Counted from the stretch's first letter, positions 9,054-17,966 are shown. The stretch is 64,000 nucleotides of DNA from an uncultured Schlesneria sp. (GCA_903904835.1 CAIVEI010000162.1:109144-173143), one strand, 5' to 3'. Notes: a model not told the origin generated them from the letters alone. Program-made: numbers and translations.

Positions 9054-9632
9054 ATGTTGACACGTCGCCAAGTTCTTGCCGCGTCTGTTGCCGCGACGAC
9101 TCTCGGTTCATCACTTTTTGCCCAAAATGAAAAAGACCTGCCGAAAGTCTTTTTCGACATCACGATTGGCGGTAAGGCCGCCGGTCGAATTGTGATGGTA
9201 TTGAGGTCAGACGTGGTTCCCAAGACTGCCGAAAACTTCCGCGTACTTTGTACTGGCGAGAAAAAAGGGCTCGGTTTCAAGGGTTCGTCGTTCCACCGCG
9301 TCATCCCAGGCTTCATGTGCCAGGGTGGTGACTTCACCAACGGTGACGGAACGGGTGGAAAATCGATCTATGGCGAAAAGTTCAAAGACGAAAACTTTGA
9401 ATTGAAGCACACCGGTGCAGGCGTGTTGAGCATGGCGAACGCCGGTCCGAACACCAATGGATCGCAGTTCTTCCTGTGTACCGCGAAAACCGCATGGCTC
9501 GACGGCAAGCACGTCGTCTTCGGCAAGGTTGTCGAAGGGATGGATGTTGTTCAGGCCATCGAAAAAGTCGGTTCCCAGTCAGGTCGAACTGCGGCGAAAG
9601 TCGTAATCGAAGATTGCGGCGAAGTGAAGTAG
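9054..9632 (+). CDS. Exported cyclophilin-type peptidyl-prolyl cis-trans isomerase
   Basis: The 192-residue protein has an export signal with a twin-arginine-like start ([20 protein letters not shown]) followed by a complete cyclophilin domain. Active-site features are visible: [21 protein letters not shown], and [12 protein letters not shown]. It catalyses proline isomerisation, here probably outside the cytoplasm. The ATG at 9054 has GAAGGAAGA in front; a longer frame from 8982 lacks this support. It is followed by a terminator and then by a close paralogue without a signal peptide; the last ten codons and the stop are nearly identical in both genes. Confidence 0.95.
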   Translation: MLTRRQVLAASVAATTLGSSLFAQNEKDLPKVFFDITIGGKAAGRIVMVLRSDVVPKTAENFRVLCTGEKKGLGFKGSSFHRVIPGFMCQGGDFTNGDGTGGKSIYGEKFKDENFELKHTGAGVLSMANAGPNTNGSQFFLCTAKTAWLDGKHVVFGKVVEGMDVVQAIEKVGSQSGRTAAKVVIEDCGEVK

Positions 9633-9693
9633 GATCTCGACAACGACTTGTTCGAATCCTGTCGATTTCCATCGCACTTTGCAGGATAAAACG

Positions 9694-9724
9694 GGGGCTT
9701 CGGTTTTATCGAAGCCCCTTTTTT
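9694..9724 (+). terminator. Terminator after the exported cyclophilin gene
   Basis: A 9-bp perfect stem (GGGGCTTCG 9694-9702 with CGAAGCCCC 9710-9718) is followed by six T. Confidence 0.9.
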
Positions 9725-9764
9725 CAGTTAATGACTTATCGCCACAGATGAAAAGGATCATCAA

Positions 9765-10271
9765 ATGTCAGAACCAAACCCCAAAGTCTATTTCGAGATC
9801 AGCATCGGCGGGACACCCGCGGGCCGGATTGAAATGGAATTGTTTAAAGACACCGTACCGAAGACAGCCGAAAACTTCCGTGCACTTTGTACCAACGAAA
9901 AAGGTTTCGGGTACAAGGGATCGTCGTTTCACCGCGTCATTCCTGAATTCATGCTCCAGGGTGGTGACTTTACCAACCATAACGGGACGGGTGGAAAATC
10001 GATTTACGGCAATAAATTTGAAGACGAAAACTTCAAATTGAAGCACACCGAACCTGGGTTGCTGAGCATGGCAAATGCCGGTCCAAACACCAATGGATCT
10101 CAGTTCTTTATCACGACCGTTGTGACATCATGGCTGGACGGAAAGCATGTAGTCTTCGGCAAAGTGACAAAAGGGATGGATGTCGTTAAGGCTGTTGAAG
10201 CTGTCGGGTCCTCGCCATCGGGCAAGACTTCGAAGAAAGTTGTCATCGAAGATTGCGGCGAAGTGAAGTAG
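9765..10271 (+). CDS. Cytoplasmic cyclophilin-type peptidyl-prolyl cis-trans isomerase
   Basis: The 168-residue protein is a bare cyclophilin domain without signal peptide (starts [16 protein letters not shown]). It has the family residues [24 protein letters not shown] and [12 protein letters not shown]. It is the tandem paralogue of the preceding exported enzyme, so this pair supplies the same activity on both sides of the inner membrane. AAAAGGA precedes the ATG. Its own terminator follows, so the two genes are probably separate transcription units or read through partially. Confidence 0.95.
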   Translation: MSEPNPKVYFEISIGGTPAGRIEMELFKDTVPKTAENFRALCTNEKGFGYKGSSFHRVIPEFMLQGGDFTNHNGTGGKSIYGNKFEDENFKLKHTEPGLLSMANAGPNTNGSQFFITTVVTSWLDGKHVVFGKVTKGMDVVKAVEAVGSSPSGKTSKKVVIEDCGEVK

Positions 10272-10332
10272 GATCGCGATGGGCGATCGGTTTTTGACCG
10301 AATGAATCTGGTCGCTCAACGAAATAACCAAA

Positions 10333-10365
10333 GGGGGCATTGATTTGATCAATGCCCCCTTTTTC
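10333..10365 (+). terminator. Terminator after the cytoplasmic cyclophilin gene
   Basis: An 11-bp stem (GGGGGCATTGA 10333-10343 with TCAATGCCCCC 10349-10359) is followed by a T run. Confidence 0.9.
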
Positions 10366-10372
10366 GCTTTCG

Positions 10373-10426
10373 CGTTATCGAACCATGAAGCCACGCCCTT
10401 GTCGAAGACTCCAAACCGTGCCACCC
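10373..10426. repeat. GTGGCACGG-type dispersed palindrome, half copy
   Basis: The segment matches the right-hand part of the longer copies at 16551-16729 and 62171-62348 (CTTGTCGAAGACTCCAAA then CCGTGCCACC). The left arm is absent, so the copy is truncated. Confidence 0.65.
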
Positions 10427-10553
10427 CAAGTTTCTACCGCTGTATTGACCGTTTGGCATAACGCTATTTCCACACAAAGGTTTGAGCGTTTTATGATGCC
10501 AGCCTCGCCCTCCCGAAGAAGTTACCGCATCGGGGAGCTTTCACAAGCGGGTG

Positions 10554-11858
10554 CTACGTCGCGGTCAACGTCGGGCCGGCAAGCAACTGATTGGCGGCGA
10601 TATCTTCGCCGCAGTTTAGCCGACTTGTGTCGAACTTCACTTCGCGTTTCAGTCGATAGGCGATGTTACCGAGATGACAAAGCGTGCTGGCGGCGAGACC
10701 GGTTTGAAGATCGGCTACCGGAGATTGGCGATTCTTCACGCAATCGACGAAATTTCTCAGATGAGCACCCTGCAAGTCTGATGCATCGGCTGTCACGTTT
10801 TCGGAGTGGTCGTAAACCTTCCAGCCACCTCGGTCGACGACAAGCGTGCCCCGTTCTCCGTGAAAAGAGACTCCAGAACTGCGGCCTTCTAATCCATGTG
10901 ACGACCAGAGCCGGTGTTCCCACAGGATCGATTTGTCGTGGAACGCGAATTGAACGGCCAAAGTGTCTGGCGTTTCCTGATCGTCGTCAAAGGAATATTT
11001 GCCACCCATGGCCGAGACGCGTGTCGGCAGATTGACCGCCAGGCCCCACCGTGCCACGTCGAGCATGTGAACGCCCCAATGAGCCAGTTCGCCGCCGCCG
11101 TAGTCCCAGAACCAGCGCCAATTGAAATGGAACCGATTCGGGTTAAAAGGTCGAGCTGGGGCAGCTCCGAGCCATTGAGCATAGTCAACGTTAGAGGGGA
11201 CATCACAATCGAGTTTGTGTCCAATCGATTTACGGCGGTGCACCATCCAGGCCTTGGCCAGATTGACCTGACCCAGCTTGCCGCTGCGCAAAAAGTCGAT
11301 CGCTGAAATAAAGTGCATTCCGCTTCGCTGTTGCAACCCGACCTGCACGATCCGGTTTGACCGATGTGCGGCAGACAACATTTCGGCTCCTTCCGCAGGG
11401 AAGTGAGTTGCCGGGCTTTCCACGTAAACATCTTTACCCGCCTGGCAGGCCAAGGTTGCCATTGCCGCATGCCAGTGATCCGGTGTTGCGATGACAATTG
11501 CGTCGATTGAAGAATCATCGAGCAGACGTCGGAAATCCTTCTCAACCGACGGAGCTTTCTGTCCTGCTTCGGTCGCAGCACGAATGGCGGGGGCAAATTG
11601 AGATTCATCGACATCACATAGTGTTCGAATCTCAACGTCACCGAACTTCGCGAGTTCCGCCGTTAACAGCTTTCCCTGGTTTCGGACCCCGATGACACCG
11701 ACGGTCAGCCGCTCATTTGATGATCGGCCCTCAGCGATGACTGAGGTGGCTGCCGACAGTCCGACGACACCGACTGCAACTCCGGCCGCACGCTGAGCGC
11801 TTCGGCCAAGGAACTGGCGTCGATTGACGGCACTGATATTTAGCGGATCGGAACTCAT
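10554..11858 (-). CDS. Twin-arginine-exported Gfo/Idh/MocA family oxidoreductase
   Basis: The 434-residue protein has a Tat signal (NRRQFLGRSAQRAAG) followed by a Rossmann fold (TVGVIGVRNQGKLLTAELAK) and the family's central sequence VATPDHWHAAMATLACQAGK, with the usual acid/His-bearing second domain (GGGELAHWGVHMLD). Members are NAD(P)-dependent sugar or inositol oxidoreductases; exported planctomycete members probably work with a tightly bound cofactor like glucose-fructose oxidoreductase. The substrate is unknown. Start at 11858 puts the Tat motif at the usual distance. It lies 7 bp downstream of the pseudo-HtrA gene on the same strand, so co-transcription is likely. Confidence 0.9.
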   Translation of the reverse strand: MSSDPLNISAVNRRQFLGRSAQRAAGVAVGVVGLSAATSVIAEGRSSNERLTVGVIGVRNQGKLLTAELAKFGDVEIRTLCDVDESQFAPAIRAATEAGQKAPSVEKDFRRLLDDSSIDAIVIATPDHWHAAMATLACQAGKDVYVESPATHFPAEGAEMLSAAHRSNRIVQVGLQQRSGMHFISAIDFLRSGKLGQVNLAKAWMVHRRKSIGHKLDCDVPSNVDYAQWLGAAPARPFNPNRFHFNWRWFWDYGGGELAHWGVHMLDVARWGLAVNLPTRVSAMGGKYSFDDDQETPDTLAVQFAFHDKSILWEHRLWSSHGLEGRSSGVSFHGERGTLVVDRGGWKVYDHSENVTADASDLQGAHLRNFVDCVKNRQSPVADLQTGLAASTLCHLGNIAYRLKREVKFDTSRLNCGEDIAANQLLAGPTLTAT

Positions 11859-11865
11859 TCCACAA

Positions 11866-13875
11866 TTATATCCGATCCAGGGAGTCGACCCAACGTCCAA
11901 TTTCGTCGATCACGATTTCTTCGGGATATTTTGCTCCGAATCCCTTGATTGTCGTGAATGAAACGGGAAATTTGAGTTTACGCAAGGCGTCGACGGCGGC
12001 ATTTACTTTTGACAGACTTTTGTCACCGTCGCCGCAGACGAAAAAGAACTGCTGACGAAATTCCGGGTCGTTATCCGTTGGTCTGGCCAGGAACGGAGCA
12101 CCCGCAATCACGATACCTCGGACAAGGTCTCGGTGTTTTGTACCGACCATGCACGCAATTCCAGCCCCGGTCCCAAACGAATGCAGCACAATACGGTTGG
12201 CGTCGATCGTATATTTCCCTCGGATATGGACAATCAATTGCTTGATAAACTCTGCTTCGCCCGGCTGCCAACCACTCGGTTTATCAGCCTTGGGTGCGAC
12301 AAGAATCAGGCCGCGTCGATCACATACCGATTTCCACTGCTTAAGCACCGCAGCTTCCATCGGGTCTCCGTTGGGATGAATCCAGACAACCAGGCCGTAC
12401 GTGTGCGTTTCGCTATACGTATCGGGAACATAGGCCCAATAGTCATGGTCGCTTCCCTCAAGCGTGGCGGTGAAACGTCCCGTTTTGATTTTGTCGTCCG
12501 ATTTCTTTTCCCCTTTTTCCTCGACCTGTTCGTTCCCTGCAGCGACTTCTGGAACGATCGGTTCGATCAAATCGGCCGACAGTTCCTCGATGATCTGTTC
12601 CGGCAGCGAACCGAGCGTGGCTTCAACAGTCGTTTCTTGCCCCTCGCGAGTGTATGTGACTTTCACTCGATCACCAGGTCGGCTGCGCCCGACCAGATCA
12701 CTCAGTACTCGGGCATCTTTCAATTCGACATCATTGAATTTGACGATTCGATCGCCTCGTACCAATCCAGCCTGTTCGGCTGGACTTTTTGGGAAGACGA
12801 GACGTGCTGACGTGCCGATTTCGGTTGAATCTGGCGAAACCACTTTTCGCTGCGGCAAAATTCCGAGAAAAGGAATTTCGTAGGGAATGAGTTCACCTAC
12901 CAATGTGACCTCGGCCGGCACGGACGTGTCAGCTCTCGAGACAACGAGCTTTACCGAATCGCCTGCATATTTTCGGCCAATGATGTGTTTCAACTGCGCG
13001 ACTCGAACAATCTTTTCACCATCGGCTTCAATCACGCGATCATTCGTTTTTAACCCTGCTTGCTGAGCTGGCGAATTGTACCGAACTCGATCAATGATTG
13101 CGGGGACGTTTAACTGCTGGCCACCCACAAAAGTGATTCCCATCAGGCCCGGCAGCAAATCGGTTCCTTGTTTCAACCGATCCAGTGAAGAATAGATATC
13201 CTCCATGGGTATGGCGAAACCAATCCCGCCGTCGTACCACTCGACGCCTGCCATGTCACCGCTTCCCATCGGAGAGAGCGGTGCGATAACACCCAGCACT
13301 CGACCTTCGATGTCGATCAGAGCACCGCCGTAGTTCACTGGCGAGGTTTTGGCATCCGTTTGGATTGCCTTTCCCCAAACGCGATTCACGGCACTGACGA
13401 TTCCGACGCTCAGGCTGGGGGTGGAGTTATCGAGGGTTCTTCCAAGCGCCAGTGCCCACTGACCAACTTTGGTCTCGTTCTTTGGAGCGGGCTTTGCTGG
13501 AATCAAACCATCGACATCGACATGCAAAAGTGTGAGTAACCTCAGTCGATCATTGGCGACCTGTTTGGCTGCCAACCGGCGGCCATCGGGTAAGGTGACC
13601 AGAATCGATGCAGGTTTCCCGACAAAATTGAATGAACTCGAAATGATGTAACCGTCTGCGGAGACGACGACGCCCGATGTCGGCCCCGCTCCCAGCAGGA
13701 CCTCATCGACCTGTTCGAGCCCTCCGACCGTTTCAATACGGACGACACTTGGGTCCGCAAGTGCGGCAGCCTGCTTGAACGCGGTTTCTTCGAGGGCTTC
13801 AATGACTCCGTCAGCCCCCATCGCTTTCGAGGCGAGGGACAGGCTGATGACGAACAAAAAACTTATTAATCGCAC
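11866..13875 (-). CDS. Pseudo-HtrA / double PDZ / alpha-beta hydrolase fusion, exported
   Basis: About 669 residues from a GTG start: signal peptide (RLISFLFVISLSLASKA), a trypsin-like HtrA fold (about 25-215), two PDZ domains (about 240-430, with GLKTNDRVIEADG and GLVRGDRIVKFND), an acidic linker, and a C-terminal esterase/depolymerase-type hydrolase (about 470-669). All three HtrA catalytic positions appear changed: SSSFNF where TNNHV is usual, DRLRLLTLL where D-L-A-V-L is usual, and VNYGGAL in place of GNSGGP. The hydrolase keeps a nucleophile-like LHSFGTG but the usual terminal His is replaced in FGAKYPEEI. It may be a peptide- or polymer-binding scaffold. The frame stays open to 14055, but that extension runs through a dispersed palindrome, so the internal start is preferred though uncertain. 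Confidence 0.8.
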   Translation of the reverse strand: MRLISFLFVISLSLASKAMGADGVIEALEETAFKQAAALADPSVVRIETVGGLEQVDEVLLGAGPTSGVVVSADGYIISSSFNFVGKPASILVTLPDGRRLAAKQVANDRLRLLTLLHVDVDGLIPAKPAPKNETKVGQWALALGRTLDNSTPSLSVGIVSAVNRVWGKAIQTDAKTSPVNYGGALIDIEGRVLGVIAPLSPMGSGDMAGVEWYDGGIGFAIPMEDIYSSLDRLKQGTDLLPGLMGITFVGGQQLNVPAIIDRVRYNSPAQQAGLKTNDRVIEADGEKIVRVAQLKHIIGRKYAGDSVKLVVSRADTSVPAEVTLVGELIPYEIPFLGILPQRKVVSPDSTEIGTSARLVFPKSPAEQAGLVRGDRIVKFNDVELKDARVLSDLVGRSRPGDRVKVTYTREGQETTVEATLGSLPEQIIEELSADLIEPIVPEVAAGNEQVEEKGEKKSDDKIKTGRFTATLEGSDHDYWAYVPDTYSETHTYGLVVWIHPNGDPMEAAVLKQWKSVCDRRGLILVAPKADKPSGWQPGEAEFIKQLIVHIRGKYTIDANRIVLHSFGTGAGIACMVGTKHRDLVRGIVIAGAPFLARPTDNDPEFRQQFFFVCGDGDKSLSKVNAAVDALRKLKFPVSFTTIKGFGAKYPEEIVIDEIGRWVDSLDRI

Positions 13876-13890
13876 GAGTGCAAAAAGTCT

Positions 13891-13988
13891 GGTGCCACTG
13901 TTTGGCCGGCTTCGGTCAAACAGTCCTCTTCGATTGGGACCAAAACCATTGAGACACTGCTTCTCTGAAGACTGCAAAGCAGTGGCAC
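13891..13988. repeat. GGTGCCACTG-type dispersed palindrome just upstream of the pseudo-HtrA gene
   Basis: GGTGCCACTG at 13891 is mirrored by CAGTGGCAC ending at 13988, with internal pairs such as CTGTTTGGCC/GGTCAAACAG. Related copies are at 24925 and 35868. It occupies the promoter or leader region of the downstream gene. Confidence 0.65.
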
Positions 13989-14165
13989 GAAGTCCGAAAA
14001 CCGATCGTTGGCAAAGTGCGACGAAGTTGTTCAGCTCGGGGAAATTGCTGCACATTTTGGCTTAAGTACTCCAAAAACTTTGTTCGTCACGACCACCGAT
14101 GTCGGCCAATGTTGAGTCGATGAATTGTATCACCGAATGATGATCCGGTGGGAATCTCGCAAAAA

Positions 14166-15479
14166 TCAATTTGCCACAGCCAAGACCATTCTTGGAGAAC
14201 GGACCGAAACCAGTCTGTCCAGATCTCGTTCGGCGGCAGCAAGACTTCCTGCCGTCGTGCGATGGGTCATGATAATCAGCGGAACGATCGGTACAGCCGT
14301 GGAATCGGCATCGACTTCCGGGGCTTCTGGCTGAATAACTGTTGCCAGACTGATGCCATGTCGACCGAGAATTCCAGTGACTTCCGCCATCACGTTTGGC
14401 CGATCCTCGACCGAAAGACGCAGGAAGTAACGACTGGAAGCTTCCTGCGCATTAATCAGCGGGAATTCCGGCGTCGTCCGCCAGAGATCGAGTTGTGCAA
14501 ACGTCAATTGAGCACGCCCGATCGCAAGATCGATGATGTCAGCAGTCACGGCGGAGGCGGTCGGTAGTTGGCCAGCGCCGCGGCCCGAATACCAGACGCT
14601 TCCAACGACGTCACCATCCAGCAGAATTGCGTTGAAAGGTCCATGAATCTGTGCCAGAGGACGATCGTTCCGAATCAGCGTTGGTCGGACACTCATTTCG
14701 AGTTTTCCGCCGACCAGTTTGACGCTGGCGAGCAGCTTGATGACGTAGCCGAGTTCGGTCGCATGCTTGATGTCGACCTGTTCCAGTTTATCGATTCCGG
14801 TGACATGAAATTCAGACGCCGTCACTTTCGTTCCAAATGACAGTTGAGCGAGAATCCCCAGTTTTTGCGCCGCATCAGTCCCGTTGACATCAAGAGTCGG
14901 ATCGGCTTCGGCGTAACCGAGTTTCTGGGCATCACGCAAGGCGTCGCCATAAGACTGACCCCGAAGCAGCATTTCCGTCAAGATATAGTTTGTGGTTCCA
15001 TTCAGAATCGCCTGGATGCCGACGATCTGGTTGGCGGCCATCGACTGGCCCACGGCAGCGATAATAGGAATGCCGCCTGCGACTGCCGCTTCGAAACAGA
15101 CAGTTCTTCCATATCGGCGAGCTGCGGCGAAGATCTCGTCGCCATGTTCGCATAACAGGGCCTTGTTGGCGGTGACGACGTCTTTTCCCGATTCAAGTAA
15201 TTGCAGCACAACTTCCAGGGCGGGGTGGATGCCCCCCATTAATTCGACGGCAACCTGAATATTTGGGTCTCGAATCACCGACTGAAGATCGTCGGTCAGG
15301 ACTCCCTGGCCCAGCGTCACGTCGCGAGTCTTTTTGAGATCGCGAACGACGGCTCGTCGAATTTCGATCGATCGACCCGCTCGCTGCCGGATTCGTTCCG
15401 GATGTTGTGTCAAAATTTTGGCAACGCCAGTACCGACATTGCCCAGTCCAATGATGCCAATTTGTAAAGCCGAAGTCAT
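14166..15479 (-). CDS. hom: Homoserine dehydrogenase with C-terminal ACT domain
   Basis: The 437-residue protein reduces aspartate semialdehyde to homoserine with NAD(P)H for threonine and methionine synthesis. It has the N-terminal nucleotide fold (IGIIGLGNVGTGVAKIL), VVTANKALL, the signature region LNGTTNYILTEML and YAEADPTLDVNGTDAAQK, and a C-terminal ACT domain (RPNVMAEVTGILGRHGIS), which usually gives feedback control by threonine. The length is typical of the monofunctional ACT-bearing form. ATG at 15479 has GGAAAG seven bases upstream. Aspartate kinase, the first enzyme of the pathway, lies separately at 38 kb. Divergent from mqnA. Confidence 0.95.
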   Translation of the reverse strand: MTSALQIGIIGLGNVGTGVAKILTQHPERIRQRAGRSIEIRRAVVRDLKKTRDVTLGQGVLTDDLQSVIRDPNIQVAVELMGGIHPALEVVLQLLESGKDVVTANKALLCEHGDEIFAAARRYGRTVCFEAAVAGGIPIIAAVGQSMAANQIVGIQAILNGTTNYILTEMLLRGQSYGDALRDAQKLGYAEADPTLDVNGTDAAQKLGILAQLSFGTKVTASEFHVTGIDKLEQVDIKHATELGYVIKLLASVKLVGGKLEMSVRPTLIRNDRPLAQIHGPFNAILLDGDVVGSVWYSGRGAGQLPTASAVTADIIDLAIGRAQLTFAQLDLWRTTPEFPLINAQEASSRYFLRLSVEDRPNVMAEVTGILGRHGISLATVIQPEAPEVDADSTAVPIVPLIIMTHRTTAGSLAAAERDLDRLVSVRSPRMVLAVAN

Positions 15480-15701
15480 AAAAAGCTTTCCGAACTTGTC
15501 GTTTTCCATGCCACCCGTTAAATCCGGCATCACAAAACGGTTCTCTCCTTGTCAGCCGCGACGGGATGACGCATCCTAATCGCCAAATTGAGGGATTACC
15601 AACACGACGGAATCATGAAAACTCGAACACCCACTTTGCCAGAAAGAGCCTACCCCTCCGAAAGGGGGACTCTGCCGGTCGGACGAATTCACGGAACGAT
15701 G

Positions 15702-16520
15702 ATGTCGGAAACGGTCTTACGAATCGGCGCAGTCAGCTACCTGAACTCAAAACCGCTGGTCGAAGGGCTGGCGGAATTGCTCCCAGAGACCCAGATTCGC
15801 CTCGATTTTCCCAGCCGATTAGCGGATCACCTGGTTTCCGGCAAGCTCGACATCGCTCTCGTTCCCAGCATCGAATACTTCCGAGGTCACGATTACGAGA
15901 TTATTTCCGACGCCTGCGTGGCGGCTCATGGGCCAGTTCTAAGCGTAAAGCTTTACACGAGAGTCCCTTGGGGAGAAATTCGCACATTGGCGTTGGATGA
16001 AGGTTCTCGCACCAGTGCGACGCTCGCCCGAATTTTGCTGGCAGAGCGGCATGGTGTTTTTCCCGCATTGGAACCGCTGCCGCTGAATCATCGCACGGAG
16101 GATACAACAGCAGATGCTGTTTTGCTGATTGGTGACCGAGCGATCCTGCCACCGAAGGAACAATTTCTCGCGACGTTGGATTTAGGTGAAGAGTGGCACA
16201 ACTGGACCGGCCTTCCCTTTGTCTTCGCGATGTGGGTCGCAAATGTCCGCGCCAGACGACCGAACGGGGATATCGACACGGTGACCAAAGCGTTATGCCA
16301 GTCGCGGGATCTGGGAATTTCTCGGTTGAACGAAATTGCTCAGCGAGAAGCACCATTGCTGGGACTGTCGTTTCCGACGACGATCAGCTACTTATCCAGG
16401 AATCTTCAGTTTCATCTCGGTAACGCTGAGAGGAGCGGTTTGAAAATGTTTTATGAGCTGGCTGCGGGGTTGGATCTGGCCCCGAAGGGCGTGGAAATGG
16501 CGTTCCGGCCTGCTACTTGA
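15702..16520 (+). CDS. mqnA: Chorismate dehydratase MqnA (futalosine menaquinone pathway)
   Basis: The 272-residue protein matches MqnA: the N-terminal RIGAVSYLNSKPLVEGL and DIALVPSIEYFRG are diagnostic, with the periplasmic-binding-protein-like two-lobe fold continuing through LALDEGSRTSATLARILL and LIGDRAIL. It converts chorismate to 3-[(1-carboxyvinyl)oxy]benzoate, the first step of the futalosine route to menaquinone. The nearby mqnC on the same strand supports this. Start chosen at ATG 15702, with GGA six bases before; in-frame ATG codons at 15588, 15615 and 15699 would add an unconserved N-terminus. Confidence 0.92.
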   Translation: MSETVLRIGAVSYLNSKPLVEGLAELLPETQIRLDFPSRLADHLVSGKLDIALVPSIEYFRGHDYEIISDACVAAHGPVLSVKLYTRVPWGEIRTLALDEGSRTSATLARILLAERHGVFPALEPLPLNHRTEDTTADAVLLIGDRAILPPKEQFLATLDLGEEWHNWTGLPFVFAMWVANVRARRPNGDIDTVTKALCQSRDLGISRLNEIAQREAPLLGLSFPTTISYLSRNLQFHLGNAERSGLKMFYELAAGLDLAPKGVEMAFRPAT

Positions 16521-16550
16521 CGACAACGGTTCATTGCAAGAGCGAGGCAC

Positions 16551-16729
16551 GCCTGATGAAACGACCCGAAGATGGCAAGATTGAGTCACGGGGATGATGT
16601 GCGTTTCGGATCAAAAGCTGCGAAAATGGGTGGCACGGTTTTACCGTCTTCGGTAAGGCCGCGCTCTTGTTAGGCGTTATCGAACCACGACGACACGGCC
16701 TTGTCCAAGACTCGAAAACCGTGCCACCC
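16551..16729. repeat. Long copy of the GTGGCACGG dispersed palindrome (about 180 bp)
   Basis: Starts GCCTGATGAA, runs through GGGGATGATGTGC and TCAAAAGCTGCGAAAATG, then a large palindrome from GTGGCACGGTTTTAC (16630) to AAAACCGTGCCACC (16716-16729). The copy at 62171-62348 matches over its whole length. It fills most of the mqnA-mqnC gap. Confidence 0.8.
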
Positions 16730-16750
16730 CTCGAAGTCGGTAAACGCAAC

Positions 16751-16800
16751 GGCTCGGCGGGAGCCTCGCCCTTCTACAAAGTTGCGGGCGAAGCCCGCCC
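16751..16800. repeat. Second small palindrome in the mqnA-mqnC gap
   Basis: GGCTCGGCGGGAGCCTCGCC is followed by the hairpin GCGGGC-GAA-GCCCGC at 16784-16798. Similar 'cctcgccctcc' and 'ggcgaggctctcgcc' strings occur near 10500 and 62428, so this may be a further dispersed family. Confidence 0.5.
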
Positions 16801-16841
16801 AAGGAAATTTGTCAGAGTGAAATTGGAATCGGGGAATTAAC

Positions 16842-17966
16842 GTGTCTACAGAAGTGAATCGGTTGCTTGATAAAGCGGTTTCCGGGGGGCGACTGACTCC
16901 CTCTGAAGGTTTGCAGATCCTTGAGTCGCACGATCTCGTCGCGATTGGTGAAGCGGCGGACGCGGTTTCAAAACGACTGCATCCCGAGCCATTCCGCACG
17001 TACAACATCGATCGCAATATCAACTACACGAACGTCTGTTCGGCCGTTTGTGATTTCTGCGCGTTCTTTCGCCGACCGAAGAGTCCTGAAGGGTACGTAC
17101 TCGACAAAGAAACGATCTACAAGAAGATCGAAGAAACCGTCGCACTTGGTGGTGATCAGATCCTGATGCAGGGGGGGATGAATCCCGATTTGCCTCTCGA
17201 ATGGTACGAAGACCTGCTGAGATCTTTGAAGGAGCGATTTCCGCAGGTGAATCTTCACTGTTTTTCACCGCCGGAGATTCATGCTTTACACAAGCTGGAA
17301 AAGCTTCCCGTGAGAACGGTTCTCGAACGTTTGAAGGCCGCCGGTTTGGGAAGCTTGCCGGGTGGTGGAGGCGAAATTCTCGTTGACCGTGTACGCAAGG
17401 AGATGACGCGCGGCAAATGCATGTCGGACGAATGGTTGAATGTCTGTCGTGAATGGCATCAACTTGGTGGCAAGGGTTCTGCGACCATGATGTTTGGCCA
17501 CATCGAAACGCTGGCAGAACGGATCGAGCATCTCGAAAGACTCCGTCAGCTTCAGGACGAAACGGGTGGTTTTACAGCCTATATCTGCTGGACATTTCAA
17601 CCCGACAACACCGACATGGCGAATATCGCGCCCGTCGGATCGTTTGAATACCTCAAGACACAAGCGGTCTCTCGATTGTATCTGGACAATTTCCCTAATA
17701 TTCAGTCATCGTGGGTGACTCAAGGAGAAAAAATCGGCGGACTTGCTCTGCATTTCGGAGCCAACGACATGGGGTCGCTGATGATCGAAGAAAATGTCGT
17801 GGCCGAAGCGGGAACTGTTCACCATCTGACGCTCGAAACAATCAAGCGTCTGATCCGGGAAGCCGGCTATATTCCCCGCCAGCGAAACGTGTATTACGAG
17901 TACATTGACGACGAGCCGGGTCAGCAGATCAACAGGGCCGCAGAACTTTTGCCAGTCCTTCGATAG
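16842..17966 (+). CDS. mqnC: Cyclic dehypoxanthine futalosine synthase MqnC (radical SAM)
   Basis: The 374-residue protein matches MqnC: NINYTNVCSAVCDFCAFFRR holds the radical-SAM Cys-x3-Cys-x2-Cys cluster motif; GGDQILMQGGMNPDLPLEWY, FSPPEIHAL, LGSLPGGGGEILVDRVRKEM and GGFTAYICWTFQPDNTDM follow the family closely. It cyclises dehypoxanthine futalosine to the spiro intermediate of menaquinone synthesis. The start is GTG at 16842 with GGGGA seven bases upstream. It sits 321 bp after mqnA on the same strand with a large palindrome between them. Confidence 0.95.
   Translation: MSTEVNRLLDKAVSGGRLTPSEGLQILESHDLVAIGEAADAVSKRLHPEPFRTYNIDRNINYTNVCSAVCDFCAFFRRPKSPEGYVLDKETIYKKIEETVALGGDQILMQGGMNPDLPLEWYEDLLRSLKERFPQVNLHCFSPPEIHALHKLEKLPVRTVLERLKAAGLGSLPGGGGEILVDRVRKEMTRGKCMSDEWLNVCREWHQLGGKGSATMMFGHIETLAERIEHLERLRQLQDETGGFTAYICWTFQPDNTDMANIAPVGSFEYLKTQAVSRLYLDNFPNIQSSWVTQGEKIGGLALHFGANDMGSLMIEENVVAEAGTVHHLTLETIKRLIREAGYIPRQRNVYYEYIDDEPGQQINRAAELLPVLR

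Noticed and set aside
12133..12810. Plus-strand frame of about 225 codons inside the pseudo-HtrA gene
   Set aside because: Antisense to a recognisable PDZ/hydrolase region; no ribosome site or motif.
13876..14055. N-terminal extension of the pseudo-HtrA protein
   Set aside because: It is translated from a dispersed palindrome and places a signal peptide 60 residues in; an internal GTG directly before the hydrophobic segment is more plausible.
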